Made by a program: the position numbers and the translations under genes
DNA from: Streptococcus pseudopneumoniae
GTDB taxonomy: Bacteria > Bacillota > Bacilli > Lactobacillales > Streptococcaceae
Direction: 5' to 3'
NCBI RefSeq assembly: GCF_001073085.1
Contig: NZ_JVFV01000044.1
Span: 62,001-126,000 of the forward strand
Length of the DNA stretch: 64,000 nt
Shown: positions 1 to 10,007 of the stretch, in pieces
Layout of the letters: each line of letters starts with the position of its first letter
How positions within the stretch are numbered: position 1 is the stretch's first letter
Notes under the pieces: model-generated
Told to the model about the DNA's origin: nothing
What the model saw: only the letters and a program-made list of their open reading frames with translations
The model's database searches: none

Positions 1-1545
1 GTGACTGGTCAAGTTGCTGCACGTGAGCAGGCCAATGACAAGTTGGCGACTGGAGCAGTTGAACTGAATGTAACAGCTCTTACTGTACTTAATACAGCCA
101 AAACAACACCATTTGAAATCAAGGATGGCATTGAAGCAAACGATGATACACGTCTACGTTACCGTTACCTTGACCTTCGTCGTCCAGAAATGTTGGAAAA
201 CCTTAAACTTCGTGCCAAGGTAACACATTCTATCCGTAACTACTTGGATGAGTTGGAATTTATCGATGTGGAAACACCATTCCTTTCTAAGTCAACACCA
301 GAAGGGGCGCGTGACTATTTGGTGCCATCTCGTGTTAATAAAGGGCATTTCTATGCTCTTCCTCAAAGTCCGCAGATTACAAAACAGTTGTTGATGAATG
401 CGGGATTTGACCGTTATTACCAAATCGTCAAATGTTTCCGTGACGAAGACTTGCGTGGTGACCGCCAACCTGAGTTTACTCAGGTCGACTTGGAAACTTC
501 ATTCTTGACTGAGCAAGAAATCCAAGACATCACAGAAGGCTTGATTGCGCGCGTGATGAAGGAAACAAAAGGCATCGAAGTAACACTGCCATTCCCTCGA
601 ATGAAGTATGATAATGCCATGGCTCTTTATGGTTCTGACAAGCCTGATACTCGTTTTGAAATGTTGCTTCAAGACTTGACAGATCTTGTCAAGGGTGTAG
701 ATTTCAAAGTCTTCTCAGAAGCTCCTGCGGTTAAAGCCATTGTAGTTAAAGGCGCAGCAGACAACTACTCTCGTAAAGATATTGACAAGATGACAGAAGT
801 AGCCAAGCAGTATGGGGCTAAAGGTCTTGCTTGGGTCAAGGTAGTTGATGGAGAATTAAATGGACCAGTTGCGAAATTCTTGACTGGTATCCAGTCTGAT
901 TTGACAGCAGCACTTGGTCTTGAAGATAAGGACTTGGTTCTCTTTGTTGCTGATACGCTTGAAGTAGCCAATGCAACACTTGGAGCCCTTCGTGGACGTA
1001 TTGCTAAAGAACTGGGCTTGATTGATCAGGATACATTCAACTTCCTTTGGGTTGTTGACTGGCCAATGTTTGAATGGTCTGAAGAAGAAGGTCGTTATAT
1101 GAGTGCCCACCATCCATTTACCCTTCCTCAAGCAGAAACTACTCATGAGCTTGAAGGTGATTTGGCTAAGGTTCGTGCTATTGCTTACGATATCGTCTTG
1201 AACGGTTATGAGCTTGGTGGTGGTAGTCTTCGTATCAACCAAAAAGAACTTCAAGAACGTATGTTCAAAGCTCTTGGCTTCTCAGCTGAAGAAGCAAATG
1301 ACCAGTTTGGTTTCCTTTTGGAAGCTATGGACTATGGCTTCCCACCACACGGTGGTTTGGCTATCGGTCTTGACCGTTTTGTCATGTTGCTCGCTGGAGA
1401 AGAAAATATTCGCGAAGTCATTGCCTTTCCTAAGAACAATAAGGCAACTGACCCAATGACGCAAGCACCATCAACAGTAGCTCTTAAACAACTAGAGGAA
1501 CTTAATCTACAAGTAGAACAAGATGAAACAAACGAAACTAACTAA
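1..1545 (+). CDS. aspS: Aspartyl-tRNA synthetase, 5'-truncated by window edge
   Basis: Class II aminoacyl-tRNA synthetase that charges tRNA-Asp in the cytoplasm. The reading frame is open from base 1. The first codon (GTG) is almost certainly an internal valine, because streptococcal AspRS is about 585-590 residues and only 514 codons are visible, so most of the N-terminal OB-fold anticodon domain lies outside the window. Class II motif 2 (FRDED ... EFTQVD) begins near visible codon 146. Motif 3 (GLDR) is at visible codons 456-459, after the bacterial GAD insertion domain. The last 23 bases overlap the next gene, suggesting translational coupling. Identification is secure; only the start is missing. 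Confidence 0.97.
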   Translation: MTGQVAAREQANDKLATGAVELNVTALTVLNTAKTTPFEIKDGIEANDDTRLRYRYLDLRRPEMLENLKLRAKVTHSIRNYLDELEFIDVETPFLSKSTPEGARDYLVPSRVNKGHFYALPQSPQITKQLLMNAGFDRYYQIVKCFRDEDLRGDRQPEFTQVDLETSFLTEQEIQDITEGLIARVMKETKGIEVTLPFPRMKYDNAMALYGSDKPDTRFEMLLQDLTDLVKGVDFKVFSEAPAVKAIVVKGAADNYSRKDIDKMTEVAKQYGAKGLAWVKVVDGELNGPVAKFLTGIQSDLTAALGLEDKDLVLFVADTLEVANATLGALRGRIAKELGLIDQDTFNFLWVVDWPMFEWSEEEGRYMSAHHPFTLPQAETTHELEGDLAKVRAIAYDIVLNGYELGGGSLRINQKELQERMFKALGFSAEEANDQFGFLLEAMDYGFPPHGGLAIGLDRFVMLLAGEENIREVIAFPKNNKATDPMTQAPSTVALKQLEELNLQVEQDETNETN

Positions 1546-2464
1546 AAAGTGGAATCATTATCTTCGCCGCTTTGCTTATCGAGTAAAGATTTTGCGTGTT
1601 TTACAAAGTATTTCTCGAGAAAAATACGATGAAAAAATCTCAGCTTCTCTGGTATATGGTTTTCTATCAGCAGTAGCCGTCAATTTCTTCTTCCAACCAG
1701 GGCACGTTTATTCAAGTGGTGCGACAGGTTTGGCCCAGATTATATCTGCCCTTAGTAACCACTGGTTTGGTTTTCATTTTCCGATTTCGGTAGCATTTTA
1801 TGCCATCAATATTCCTCTCATGATTTTGGCTTGGTATCAAATTGGACATAAGTTCACAATTTTTACCTTTATCACGGTATCTATGAGCTCACTCTTTATC
1901 CAGTTTGTGCCGGTGGTGGTCTTAACAGAGGATCCCATCATCAATGCCCTTTTTGGGGGTGTTGTCATGGGACTGGGAATCGGCTTTGCTTTACGTCATA
2001 ACATCTCCAGTGGTGGAACAGATATTGTCAGCCTAACCATTCGTAAGAAGACTGGTCGTAACGTCGGAAGTATCTCTTTCTTGGTCAATGGTACAATTAT
2101 GCTGATTGCTGGAGTGACCTTTGGTTGGAAATATGCCCTTTATTCCATGATTACCATCTTTGTATCAAGTCGTGTGACAGATGCAGTTTTCACCAAACAA
2201 AAACGCATGCAGGCTATGATTGTCACTAGCAATCCAGATGCCGTCATTGAGAAGATCCATAATAAATTGCATCGTGGAGCAACCATGATCCATGATGCTG
2301 AAGGAACTTATAACCACGAACGTAAGGCTGTTTTGATTACGGTTATCACTCGTGCAGAGTTCAATGATTTTAAACTGATCATGAAGCAAGTTGATCCAAC
2401 AGCCTTTGTTTCTGTTTCAGAAAATGTTCATATCCTAGGCCGATTTGTTGAAGTCGAAAACTGA
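1523..2464 (+). CDS. YitT family membrane protein (DUF161 plus DUF2179)
   Basis: Integral membrane protein of 313 residues from the widespread YitT family, whose function is poorly defined. About five hydrophobic segments lie between residues 40 and 210, including a glycine-rich stretch ([16 protein letters not shown]) followed by SSGGTDI, typical of the family. A soluble C-terminal domain of the DUF2179 type (about 225-310) contains the [12 protein letters not shown] segment. The ATG lies inside the 3' end of aspS in another frame and has no strong Shine-Dalgarno sequence, so it is probably read by ribosomes finishing aspS. A strong terminator follows. The family call is firm; the role is unknown. 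Confidence 0.85.
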   Translation: MKQTKLTKKWNHYLRRFAYRVKILRVLQSISREKYDEKISASLVYGFLSAVAVNFFFQPGHVYSSGATGLAQIISALSNHWFGFHFPISVAFYAINIPLMILAWYQIGHKFTIFTFITVSMSSLFIQFVPVVVLTEDPIINALFGGVVMGLGIGFALRHNISSGGTDIVSLTIRKKTGRNVGSISFLVNGTIMLIAGVTFGWKYALYSMITIFVSSRVTDAVFTKQKRMQAMIVTSNPDAVIEKIHNKLHRGATMIHDAEGTYNHERKAVLITVITRAEFNDFKLIMKQVDPTAFVSVSENVHILGRFVEVEN

Positions 2465-2485
2465 TCAATTATAAAAATAGATTAC

Positions 2486-2526
2486 AAAAAACCAACTCTA
2501 AGCAAAAAATGTTAGAGTTGGTTTTT
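2486..2526. terminator. Bidirectional terminator between yitT-like gene and malR
   Basis: Perfect inverted repeat AAAAACCAACTCTAA / TTAGAGTTGGTTTTT with a 10-base loop. T-runs on both strands let it end both the aspS-yitT transcript and the convergent malA-malR transcript. Confidence 0.9.
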
Positions 2527-2527
2527 C

Positions 2528-3514
2528 TTATTTTTCAATGATTTCATGTGCAATCACTTGACGATAGCAGATTTGACGATTATCTTTGACATCATTGATG
2601 ATTTGAAGAATCGTCTCAAACGAAGTGCGGCCGAGAGCAAGACTATTAATATTGACATAGGCCGCTAGGTTTAATCTTGGATTAACAGAGTCAAAGCTGA
2701 GAACAGGGACATTAAGCTGATGTTCATTGAGGTAGTTACAAACACCTTCAGCTAAGAGGCTATCTGTTGTGATAACAGCATCGGTTTTTGGATCGTATTC
2801 AAAAAGTTGTTTGCTAAATTTATATCCCTTTTCTTCAAGAAATTCATCTGCAAAGAAAGTACGATGACTATCAAGAGGTAGATTGTGTTCTTGAAGGGCT
2901 TGCTCGTAACCTCTTAGACGATCCTGGGTAACGTAGAGTTTCTTGGTACCACCGATGAAAGCAATGCGGCTGCATCCTTTTTTGATGAAGTATTCTGTCG
3001 CATCAAAACCAGCTTGAATATTATCATTGTCAACAAGCGAAATGAAGGGTGATAGTGATTTCCCAAGGATGAGGAAGGGAAATTGTTCTTCAGTAACGAG
3101 TTTAACCAAGGGGTCATTTTCTTGGGCATACAAGAAGATAAGACCGTCTACACGCTTTCCATAGACCATCTGTGAAATTGCATTTAAGCGCTCTTTTTCG
3201 TCTTTTCCAGTTGCAATCTGGATAGCATAGTGATTTTCTGAAGCAATTTGTGCAATTCCTCTAAGGACAGAAGGGAAGAAAGGATTTTGATAGAAAACGT
3301 CTGAATCATCTGGAAGAACCAAGCCGATAACCTGGGTATAACTACTAACCAGGCTTCGGGCATTGAGGTTAGGATGGTAGTTGAGTTCTTTCATAGCCTT
3401 TCGAACTCGTTTTTTAGTTTCATCACTAATGGTTGATTTGTTTTGAATAACACGGGTTACGGTTGAGGGTGAGACCCCTGCAGCCTTGGCCACGTCTTTA
3501 ATCGTAACAGGCAT
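2528..3514 (-). CDS. malR: LacI-family maltodextrin repressor MalR
   Basis: DNA-binding repressor of the maltodextrin regulon. The N-terminal LacI helix-turn-helix spans about residues 4-25 (IKDVAKAAGVSPSTVTRVI), followed by a hinge helix (NLNARSL) and a periplasmic-binding-protein-like sugar-sensing domain to residue 328, the normal length for the family. The start has a good Shine-Dalgarno sequence (AGGAGATTATT-ATG) located at the end of malA, 9 bases away, so the two are co-transcribed. Its operators, known from pneumococcal MalR work as CGCAAACGTTTGCG-like palindromes, are seen at both mal promoters in this window (8095-8108 and 8411-8424). Confidence 0.95.
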   Translation of the reverse strand: MPVTIKDVAKAAGVSPSTVTRVIQNKSTISDETKKRVRKAMKELNYHPNLNARSLVSSYTQVIGLVLPDDSDVFYQNPFFPSVLRGIAQIASENHYAIQIATGKDEKERLNAISQMVYGKRVDGLIFLYAQENDPLVKLVTEEQFPFLILGKSLSPFISLVDNDNIQAGFDATEYFIKKGCSRIAFIGGTKKLYVTQDRLRGYEQALQEHNLPLDSHRTFFADEFLEEKGYKFSKQLFEYDPKTDAVITTDSLLAEGVCNYLNEHQLNVPVLSFDSVNPRLNLAAYVNINSLALGRTSFETILQIINDVKDNRQICYRQVIAHEIIEK

Positions 3515-3523
3515 AATAATCTC

Positions 3524-4324
3524 CTACTTATGGTAGTCTGGATCACGGAAATGCGTTTTGTAAAAGATAGTGACCAGGTATAGAACAAATAAAATATTTT
3601 GAACAGTAATCAAAGTTGCCATGTTTTGCCCCAAGAGACCGAGAATCATAGCAAGTAAGGTTGGTAATCCTAAACAGTTCAAAATGAAATGATAGCACTC
3701 TTTGTAGCTTTTAAATGAAAAGAGACGCGATTTTTTCGTGAAGTAGAGCAAGAGGCTAGCACCTAAAGCAACAATAAAAAAATTAAGTCCAAAGAGGAAG
3801 CTAGAACCAAGCACAAGAAAGAGACTAACATAGACGCGATTCTGTTGATACCAGTCTTTAGAAATGGCTTGTGTTAAGCTTTCCTTGCTTTGGAAGCTCT
3901 CAGTCGTTATCGCGTGATAGCGAATGCTGGTCAATTCTTTTCCTTGCTTACTGATGATGAGTTTCTCAGGTTCAAAGTTCAGAAGTAATTCCTCAGGGAA
4001 GTTTGAACTAGAAGGGTCTCCGATTTGGATAGAAGCTTGATGAGGAGATGAACCTGTATAGCTCAACTTACCATCTACAATCTTTGCATTGGCAGCCAAA
4101 TCCTGAACTACACTATCCGTCAAAGGAGTGTAGACATCATCGATGAAAGTTTCTAAAGGATAAGTTTCCTGAGAACTGTTCTGGATGGCAATAGGGACCA
4201 TAGACAAGCTAATCAGGAAAATACTGGTAAAAATCAGTTGAAACCAGTTGAGACCAAAACGTTGAGATAGGGGCTTACGAAATCCCCAAATACTATTAAA
4301 ATAAGAAAATGGATATGGTAACAT
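3524..4324 (-). CDS. malA: MalA, DUF1189 membrane protein of the maltodextrin locus
   Basis: A 266-residue membrane protein of the DUF1189 family, which in streptococci is called MalA because of its position in the maltodextrin operon; its biochemical role is not established. One hydrophobic segment lies near residues 30-48, then an extracytoplasmic-looking domain (about 50-165), then four or so membrane segments to the C terminus. It lies between malD and malR and has its own promoter (4359-4387). The start is weakly supported by AGAAAGAG upstream. It could have a role in maltodextrin uptake, but that is inferred only from context. Confidence 0.85.
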   Translation of the reverse strand: MLPYPFSYFNSIWGFRKPLSQRFGLNWFQLIFTSIFLISLSMVPIAIQNSSQETYPLETFIDDVYTPLTDSVVQDLAANAKIVDGKLSYTGSSPHQASIQIGDPSSSNFPEELLLNFEPEKLIISKQGKELTSIRYHAITTESFQSKESLTQAISKDWYQQNRVYVSLFLVLGSSFLFGLNFFIVALGASLLLYFTKKSRLFSFKSYKECYHFILNCLGLPTLLAMILGLLGQNMATLITVQNILFVLYLVTIFYKTHFRDPDYHK

Positions 4325-4358
4325 AAATCTCTTTCTATAGGCACTTTTCTATACGAGT

Positions 4359-4387
4359 ATTATATAGAGAAATGTTTTTTATTTCAA
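4359..4387 (-). promoter_or_regulatory. Promoter of malA-malR
   Basis: On the minus strand TTGAAA (4387-4382), a 17-base spacer and TATAAT (4364-4359), about 35 bases before the malA start. This allows malAR to be transcribed independently of malXCD. Confidence 0.8.
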
Positions 4388-4508
4388 GCGGGGATAGTAG
4401 AATCCTTGGTAAAAGTGAATGTTTGTTATGATTCGTCCACTAACTAACAAGGTAATCTCAGCAAGCTCTTGTTTCTCACCAGACAATCGATGTACAAGGT
4501 CAAAAATG

Positions 4509-4549
4509 AAAAAGGGTGGCGGGGGGGTATATTACCCCTTGTCGCCACC
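4509..4549 (-). terminator. Terminator hairpin overlapping the malD stop codon
   Basis: On the minus strand GGTGGCG (4549-4543) pairs with CGCCACC (4521-4515), enclosing an inner GGGGTA/TACCCC stem, and is followed by CTTTTTC. The malD stop codon (4534-4532) sits in the loop of the inner stem. It should end or attenuate the malXCD message before malA. Confidence 0.75.
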
Positions 4550-5374
4550 GCTTGTAAGTCCTGAAACGAAGTTCTTTTGCAAGAAGAAGAAAAGTGTACA
4601 GATTGGAAGGGCGATGAGGATAGCACCTGCTGAGAAGTAGGCAATCTTCATGTTCTTCACATTGCTAACGAAGGTCTGTAGACCAACGGCAACTGTAAAG
4701 TATTCTTTTTCACGAAGCAAGAAACTAGAGAGGATATAGTCTCCGAAAGGTCCCATGAAGGCCCAGAGTGCTTGTACAGCAACCATTGGACGAACAAGAG
4801 GGAGAACGATTTGCCAGAAGCGGCGGAAATGTCCTGCACCATCAAGTTTTGCAGACTCATCAAGAGACATTGGCACGGTGTCAAAGTAACCTTTCATCAA
4901 CCAAGCATTCATAGGGATACCTCCACCAACGTAGAGGAAGATGAGGAACCAGCTATGGTTAAGGGCATTCAACATGAGGGCCATAACGAAGAAGGCAGTC
5001 AAAGCAGCCATTGTAGGCACCATTTGGATAATCAAGAAGAAGACCAAACTTTGTTTACGAGCCAAGAAGTTGTAACGGCTATAGGCATAACCAGCAAGTA
5101 CGATAATACTTGTTTGTACAACCATAGTGATCAAAGCGATGATCAAAGTGTTGAGGTACCATGTACCGTACAAGGTTTCTGTAAAGAGCCCTTTGAAGTT
5201 ATCAAAATTGAAGTCGATGTTAGTATCGAGTTTAAAGGCTGCGACGTTACCTGCCTTGAAGGCTGACATGATAGTAATCAACAGTGGATAGATAATCACG
5301 ATTGAAAGGCCAATCAAGTAGAGGTAAGTAAGGGTTTGAGTCAGTCTACGTTTGAGTTTGATTGAGTTATTCAT
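4532..5374 (-). CDS. malD: Maltodextrin ABC transporter permease MalD
   Basis: Inner-membrane permease (MalG type) of the maltodextrin importer, 280 residues with six predicted membrane helices. The ATPase-docking EAA loop is visible as [11 protein letters not shown], and the N terminus starts [11 protein letters not shown] place the start at 5374, not at the longer open frame, because GGAGG lies 9 bases before this ATG while the extension runs into the end of malC. The gap to the malC stop is one base. The C terminus (TSGGDKG) is encoded inside the terminator hairpin noted at 4509-4549. Works with MalC, MalX and a shared MsmK-type ATPase encoded elsewhere. Confidence 0.95.
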   Translation of the reverse strand: MNNSIKLKRRLTQTLTYLYLIGLSIVIIYPLLITIMSAFKAGNVAAFKLDTNIDFNFDNFKGLFTETLYGTWYLNTLIIALITMVVQTSIIVLAGYAYSRYNFLARKQSLVFFLIIQMVPTMAALTAFFVMALMLNALNHSWFLIFLYVGGGIPMNAWLMKGYFDTVPMSLDESAKLDGAGHFRRFWQIVLPLVRPMVAVQALWAFMGPFGDYILSSFLLREKEYFTVAVGLQTFVSNVKNMKIAYFSAGAILIALPICTLFFFLQKNFVSGLTSGGDKG

Positions 5375-5375
5375 C

Positions 5376-6668
5376 TTAGACGTCCTCCATATCAAATGCG
5401 TGTAGTTTCTTGAATGCAATCATAGAGATTGAGATGACAATGATAGAGATAATCAAGGTAACAGCTGCCGCCATAGAGTATTGAGGAGATGTACCCGTTG
5501 TCAAACGGTAGATCCATGAGATCAAGATATCGGTTGAACCAGCTCCACCACCGACACTACCAGGACCACCGCCATTGAAGAGGTACATGATAGAGAAGTT
5601 GTTGAAGTTGAAGGTGTATTGGCTGATCAAAGTAGGTGCCGCAACAGCCAAGATCATTGGGAAAGTGATGTTGCGGAATTTTTGCCAAGCGTTTGCACCG
5701 TCGATATAAGCTGCTTCATACAAGTCGTTTGGAATAGACTGTAGGATACCGAGAGTAAGGACATAGATATAAGGGAATCCAAGCCAACCTTGCATCATAA
5801 TCAAGGCAACCTTAGTCCAAGTAGGGTCTGTTTTCCAAGGGATAAGAGCTCCATCGAGGAATGGAAGAACCTTAGCAAAGAGAGGGATAACTTGGGTATT
5901 GATAGCACCAACACTATCGTTGAACATGTTTGAGAATGTCAAGATAGTGATGAAGGCTGGAACCGCCCAAGGCAGAAGGAAGATAACACCAAAGATACGT
6001 TTTCCTTTGATAAATGGTTGGTTAGCAATGATAGCTGTGAAGATACCAATTACGATTTGTAAAGTAGAAGCTGCCAAAGCCCAAATGATAGTCCAAGAAA
6101 GAACAGAACCAAAGGCAGAACGGAAGGTACTCAAGCTCCAAATGTTTGTAAAGTTTGTCAAACCAACCCAGTCCAACAATTTGTTTGGTGGCAAGTGTTG
6201 GAAGTCGTAGTTGGTAAAGGCAATCATCAAGGTTACGATAACTGGGAAGATAATCGCAAAAGTCATGGCAATGTAAGATGGAATGATCAAGAGGTAAGGG
6301 AAACCATTTTCATAGATTCCTTTGACCATTTCTTTAAAGGTAAGTGCTACTGGAATACCATTATTAATTTGTTTGGCAGTTGTATGAGCATCTTTGATAT
6401 TTGCGAAATAAAAGAGTACATAAACAACTACAAAGATTAAATGGAAGGCACCGCGAATCAACATAAAGAGGGAATTGTCACGACCTGGTTTGTCACCAAG
6501 AGTGATGAGATTGCTCAATTCAGGGGCTGCAAGTGCTAGGAAATAAAGGACAAATACGATGGTTACACCAAGGAAGATAAAACCTTTGGCTTTTTGTTTA
6601 TTGTAAATCTGCCCTAACCCAGGAATGATAGACAGCAGGGCTGCTTTACTAGGTTGTTGCTTTTCCAT
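5376..6668 (-). CDS. malC: Maltodextrin ABC transporter permease MalC
   Basis: Permease of the MalF type, about 430 residues. It has an N-terminal extension with extra helices (residues 1-110), a BPD_transp_1 core, and the EAA loop [13 protein letters not shown]. The start MEKQQPSK is chosen because AAAGGAG lies immediately upstream of that ATG; a second in-frame ATG 15 bases earlier contributes to the ribosome site itself. It pairs with MalD to form the channel for maltodextrins delivered by MalX. It is separated from malX by a 110-base spacer with a stem-loop, which probably lowers malCD expression relative to malX. Confidence 0.95.
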   Translation of the reverse strand: MEKQQPSKAALLSIIPGLGQIYNKQKAKGFIFLGVTIVFVLYFLALAAPELSNLITLGDKPGRDNSLFMLIRGAFHLIFVVVYVLFYFANIKDAHTTAKQINNGIPVALTFKEMVKGIYENGFPYLLIIPSYIAMTFAIIFPVIVTLMIAFTNYDFQHLPPNKLLDWVGLTNFTNIWSLSTFRSAFGSVLSWTIIWALAASTLQIVIGIFTAIIANQPFIKGKRIFGVIFLLPWAVPAFITILTFSNMFNDSVGAINTQVIPLFAKVLPFLDGALIPWKTDPTWTKVALIMMQGWLGFPYIYVLTLGILQSIPNDLYEAAYIDGANAWQKFRNITFPMILAVAAPTLISQYTFNFNNFSIMYLFNGGGPGSVGGGAGSTDILISWIYRLTTGTSPQYSMAAAVTLIISIIVISISMIAFKKLHAFDMEDV

Positions 6669-6736
6669 AATAACTCCTTTCATAGGATACTGCTTTTTTA
6701 TAAGAAAGCTAAATTATTTGTGTCTCTATTGATAAA

Positions 6737-6770
6737 TTCAAAGGGGGATTTGATTTCCACCCCCCTTGAA
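6737..6770 (-). terminator. Intercistronic stem-loop between malX and malC
   Basis: Inverted repeat TTCAA-GGGGG / CCCCC-TTTGAA on the minus strand with a 13-14 base loop and no long U-tract. It fits a partial terminator or an RNA-stabilising hairpin that raises the binding-protein to permease ratio, as is known for many binding-protein operons. Confidence 0.6.
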
Positions 6771-6778
6771 CAAATTTT

Positions 6779-8050
6779 TTATTCACCAAATTTTTGTTTG
6801 ATTGTTTCTTTGATCAATGTTACAGCATCGTTTGCAGCTGTCTTAGCATCTTTCTTACCACTTACAGCTTCAAATAGCATTGTTTTAGCTGGGTCCCAAA
6901 CAGCTGACATTTGAGAGATGTTTGGCATTGGTTGAGCGTTCTTGAACTGTTTGATAACAGCTGTTGTCAACTCATCGTTTTTACCTTCAGCGTATGAACG
7001 AGCCTCAGTGTTAGCTGGGATTTCGTTAGTTGTATCGTAGAAGGCTTTTTGTTCTTCAGTTGAAACAAGGAAGTCTACAAATTTTTGAGCAGCTTCAAGG
7101 TTCTTAGTGCTTGATGGGATGATCCAAGCTTTACCACCACCGAATGCTGCGTAGTCTTTTCCGTTTGGAAGAGTTGGGATAGTTGCAACACCGTAGTTTA
7201 CTTTAGCATCTTTGAAGGCTTGAGCTTTCCAAGGTCCATCGATGATAGCGGCTGTTTTACCTTCTTGGAATTGAGTTTGGATTAGGTTTCCAGCTCCTTC
7301 CGTATCTTGCATACCTTTAGGCCATTTTTCGTACCAAGATTTAGCGTAGTTGATACCTGTGATAGCTCCATCGTTTGCAAGACCGATGTCTTTAGCGTCT
7401 TTACCGTTTTGGCCAAATACATAACCGCCGTTACCAGCAAGAAGTCCGTATGCATAGTAGAAGTTTGTCCAGTCAGCTAGGAAGGCAGTAGTTTTTCCAT
7501 CTTCTCCAGCGAATGCGTATTTGCTATCTTTAGCAAGGTTTTCTAAGTCAGCAAATGTTTTTGGAGCATCTTTCACCAAGTCTTTGTTGTAGTACATAAC
7601 AAGTGACTCGATAACGGCAGGGGCACCGTAAACTTTACCGTCAGCAGCTGTTACAAGAGATTTAGTTTTATCATCTGTTTTAGCACCGTCGCTCAATTTC
7701 ACTTCTGAAAGTTGTCCGTCTTTACCAAGGCTACCTACTCGGTCGTATGGTGCCATCATAACGTCAGCAGCTTTACCAGATTGGTTATCTAGAGAAAGGT
7801 TATCGAGACCACCCATTTGGTCTCCTGTTTTGATAGTAACTTTTACTCCAGCTTCTTTTTCGTAAGCTTGTGCAGCTGATTCAGCAAATGCTTTATATTG
7901 GTCTTCAACGTATAAAGTAAGTTCTTTACCTTCAGATGAACCAGAATCAGCAGGCTTATCAGCAGTTTTGCTTCCGCAAGCTACCAAAAGCAAGCTAGCA
8001 AGAGTAGCAGTACCAAGTACAGCTGCGCTCTTCATGAATTTAGTTGACAT
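6779..8050 (-). CDS. malX: Maltodextrin-binding lipoprotein MalX
   Basis: Extracellular solute-binding lipoprotein (family 1) that captures maltodextrins for MalCD; 423 residues. A signal peptide ends in the lipobox LVAC with the lipidated cysteine at residue 25. A Ser/Gly-rich linker follows and then the two-lobed binding fold, with aromatic residues such as those in KIYAF/DWTNFYYAYG consistent with sugar stacking. The Shine-Dalgarno sequence AGGAGGAATACAC precedes the ATG. First gene of malXCD, read from a promoter with a MalR operator and a cre-like site. High confidence from sequence and context. Confidence 0.96.
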   Translation of the reverse strand: MSTKFMKSAAVLGTATLASLLLVACGSKTADKPADSGSSEGKELTLYVEDQYKAFAESAAQAYEKEAGVKVTIKTGDQMGGLDNLSLDNQSGKAADVMMAPYDRVGSLGKDGQLSEVKLSDGAKTDDKTKSLVTAADGKVYGAPAVIESLVMYYNKDLVKDAPKTFADLENLAKDSKYAFAGEDGKTTAFLADWTNFYYAYGLLAGNGGYVFGQNGKDAKDIGLANDGAITGINYAKSWYEKWPKGMQDTEGAGNLIQTQFQEGKTAAIIDGPWKAQAFKDAKVNYGVATIPTLPNGKDYAAFGGGKAWIIPSSTKNLEAAQKFVDFLVSTEEQKAFYDTTNEIPANTEARSYAEGKNDELTTAVIKQFKNAQPMPNISQMSAVWDPAKTMLFEAVSGKKDAKTAANDAVTLIKETIKQKFGE

Positions 8051-8094
8051 AGTGTATTCCTCCTAAAGAATAACAAATTTTATAGTCTAGGGAA

Positions 8095-8108
8095 CGCAAA
8101 CGTTTTCC
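8095..8108 (-). promoter_or_regulatory. MalR operator of malX
   Basis: CGCAAACGTTTTCC, an imperfect copy of the perfect palindrome in front of malQ. It lies about 12 bases downstream of the malX -10, so a bound repressor would block initiation or early elongation. Confidence 0.8.
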
Positions 8109-8119
8109 CTTATGACCTT

Positions 8120-8148
8120 AGTATAGCACAAACAGAAAACGGTTGCAA
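8120..8148 (-). promoter_or_regulatory. malX promoter with overlapping cre site
   Basis: Minus strand TTGCAA (8148-8143), 17-base spacer, TATACT (8125-8120). The -35 and spacer also form TTGCAACCGTTTTCTG (8148-8133), close to the CcpA consensus WTGNAANCGNWNNCW, so carbon catabolite repression is expected by occlusion of the -35. Confidence 0.8.
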
Positions 8149-8260
8149 GTATTTTTTTGAAAAAAAATTAAAAAGCTTGTTACTGGCTAATTCCTAAAAT
8201 TGTTCGTATAATAGAAGAGAAAGATGTAATCGTGTAAATTTCGATTCAAAAATAATTGAA

Positions 8261-8275
8261 GGGAAACGATTGCAT
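8261..8275 (-). promoter_or_regulatory. cre-like site in mid mal control region
   Basis: Reverse strand ATGCAATCGTTTCCC matches the streptococcal cre pattern except at the last position. It is more than 100 bases from either promoter, so its role is uncertain. Confidence 0.4.
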
Positions 8276-8364
8276 GATTAGGATGGTGATTAAAAGGGTA
8301 TTGAAAATAAGAATATAGTAACTTGAAAGTTTGTCAAAAAAGATTAAACAATAAAAAGTTTTTT

Positions 8365-8402
8365 TAAAAACGCTTGCATTTATTTTAGAAATGGGTTATA
8401 CT
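8365..8402 (+). promoter_or_regulatory. malQ (malM) promoter with overlapping cre-like site
   Basis: TTGCAT (8374-8379), 17-base spacer, TATACT (8397-8402). The reverse complement of 8365-8379, ATGCAAGCGTTTTTA, resembles a cre site and covers the -35. Confidence 0.8.
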
Positions 8403-8410
8403 TTACATAG

Positions 8411-8424
8411 CGCAAACGTTTGCG
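8411..8424 (+). promoter_or_regulatory. MalR operator of malQ-malP
   Basis: Perfect 14-bp palindrome CGCAAACGTTTGCG, starting about 8 bases after the -10 hexamer and so lying on the transcription start. It has the form reported for pneumococcal MalR operators. Confidence 0.9.
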
Positions 8425-8467
8425 CACAAATTTGAACAATTAATTAAAAAACACTTGAGGTGCTATT

Positions 8468-9985
8468 ATGAAGAAACGTCAAAGTGGTGTGTTGATGCAC
8501 ATCTCATCACTTCCAGGAGCTTACGGAATCGGATCATTTGGTCAAAGCGCCTATGATTTCGTTGACTTCTTGGTTCGTACAAAGCAACGTTACTGGCAAA
8601 TCCTTCCTTTAGGAACAACCAGCTACGGAGATTCTCCTTATCAATCTTTCTCAGCCTTTGCTGGAAACACTCATTTTATCGATCTTGATATTTTGGTAGA
8701 GCAAGGCTTATTAGAAGCAGGTGATCTTGAGGGAGTAGACTTCGGTAGCAACCCAACTGAAGTTGACTACGCTAAAATTTACTATGCACGTCGTCCCCTT
8801 CTAGAAAAAGCAGTTAAACGTTTCCTTGAAGCTGGAGATGTCAAAGATTTTGAAAGATTTGCTCAAGAGAACCAATCATGGCTTGAACTTTTTGCAGAGT
8901 ATATGGCTATCAAAGAGCATTTTGATAACCTTGCTTGGACAGAGTGGCCTGATGCAGATATTCGTGCGCGTAAAGCTTCTGCTCTTGAAAGCTACCGTGA
9001 ACAATTGGCAGACAAACTTGTTTTCCACCGCGTAACCCAATATCTCTTCTTCCAACAATGGTTGAAATTGAAAGCATACGCTAACGAAAACCACATCGAG
9101 ATTGTGGGGGATATGCCAATCTATGTTGCTGAAGATTCAAGCGATATGTGGGCAAATCCACACCTCTTTAAAACTGATGAAAACGGAAAAGCAACTTGCA
9201 TCGCAGGATGCCCACCAGATGAGTTTTCTGCGACTGGTCAGCTTTGGGGTAACCCAATCTATGACTGGGAAGCAATGGATCGCGATGGTTATAAATGGTG
9301 GATTGAACGCTTGCGTGAAAGCTTTAAGATTTACGACATCGTGCGTATTGACCACTTCCGTGGATTTGAGTCTTACTGGGAAATCCCTGCGGGTTCTGAA
9401 ACAGCAGCACCTGGTAAATGGGTGAAAGGACCTGACTACAAACTTTTTGCGGCGGTTAAAGAAGAACTTGGTGACTTGAACATCATCGCAGAAGACCTTG
9501 GATTTATGACTGATGAAGTCATCGAGCTTCGTGAGCGCACTGGATTCCCAGGAATGAAAGTCCTTCAATTTGCTTTCAATCCAGAACACGAAAGTATCGA
9601 CAGCCCACACTTGGCACCAGCAAACTCAGTTATGTATACAGGAACACACGATAACAACACTGTTCTTGGTTGGTACCGTGATGAAATTGATGATCCAACT
9701 CGTGAGTACATGGCTCGTTACACAAACCGTAAAGAGTACGAAACAGTGGTGCATGCTATGCTTCGTACAGCTTTCGCATCAGTAAGTTTCATGACGATTG
9801 CTACTATGCAAGATTTGCTAGAGTTGGATGGTTCAGCTCGTATGAACTTCCCATCTACTCTTGGTGGAAACTGGTCATGGCGTATGACAGAGGATCAATT
9901 GACTCCTGCTGTTGAAGAAACTTTGCTTGACTTGACTACAATTTATCGCCGTATCAATGAAAATTTGGTAGAATTAAAGAAATAA
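8468..9985 (+). CDS. malQ: 4-alpha-glucanotransferase (amylomaltase)
   Basis: Glycoside hydrolase family 77 enzyme (also called MalM in pneumococcus) that disproportionates maltodextrins in the cytoplasm, releasing glucose and making longer chains for MalP. The 505-residue length is normal. Family signatures include an N-terminal [25 protein letters not shown] substrate loop (first part near residue 44), the nucleophile region RIDHFRGF, the acid/base region IIAEDLGF, and [12 protein letters not shown]. First gene of the malQP operon under MalR control, with malP starting 22 bases after its stop. Confidence 0.97.
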   Translation: MKKRQSGVLMHISSLPGAYGIGSFGQSAYDFVDFLVRTKQRYWQILPLGTTSYGDSPYQSFSAFAGNTHFIDLDILVEQGLLEAGDLEGVDFGSNPTEVDYAKIYYARRPLLEKAVKRFLEAGDVKDFERFAQENQSWLELFAEYMAIKEHFDNLAWTEWPDADIRARKASALESYREQLADKLVFHRVTQYLFFQQWLKLKAYANENHIEIVGDMPIYVAEDSSDMWANPHLFKTDENGKATCIAGCPPDEFSATGQLWGNPIYDWEAMDRDGYKWWIERLRESFKIYDIVRIDHFRGFESYWEIPAGSETAAPGKWVKGPDYKLFAAVKEELGDLNIIAEDLGFMTDEVIELRERTGFPGMKVLQFAFNPEHESIDSPHLAPANSVMYTGTHDNNTVLGWYRDEIDDPTREYMARYTNRKEYETVVHAMLRTAFASVSFMTIATMQDLLELDGSARMNFPSTLGGNWSWRMTEDQLTPAVEETLLDLTTIYRRINENLVELKK

Positions 9986-10007
9986 GACATTATCAGGAGA
10001 CATAAAA

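Larger units (their letters stand above)
8051..8467. promoter_or_regulatory. Divergent control region of malXCD and malQP
   Basis: A 417-bp gene-free region holding the two mal promoters, two MalR operators and three cre-like sites described separately. The central part (about 8160-8360) is AT-rich, with a lone TATAAT at 8207-8212 lacking a good -35. I see no ORF in it. Confidence 0.85.

Noticed and set aside
4772..5266. 164-codon open frame opposite malD
   Set aside because: Antisense to a well-conserved permease, with no ribosome site or family match; a shadow of the malD codon pattern. The same applies to long antisense frames over malQ, malP, aspS and hslO.
8207..8212. Third promoter TATAAT in the mal control region
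   Set aside because: No -35 at suitable distance and no extended -10; no gene starts nearby.
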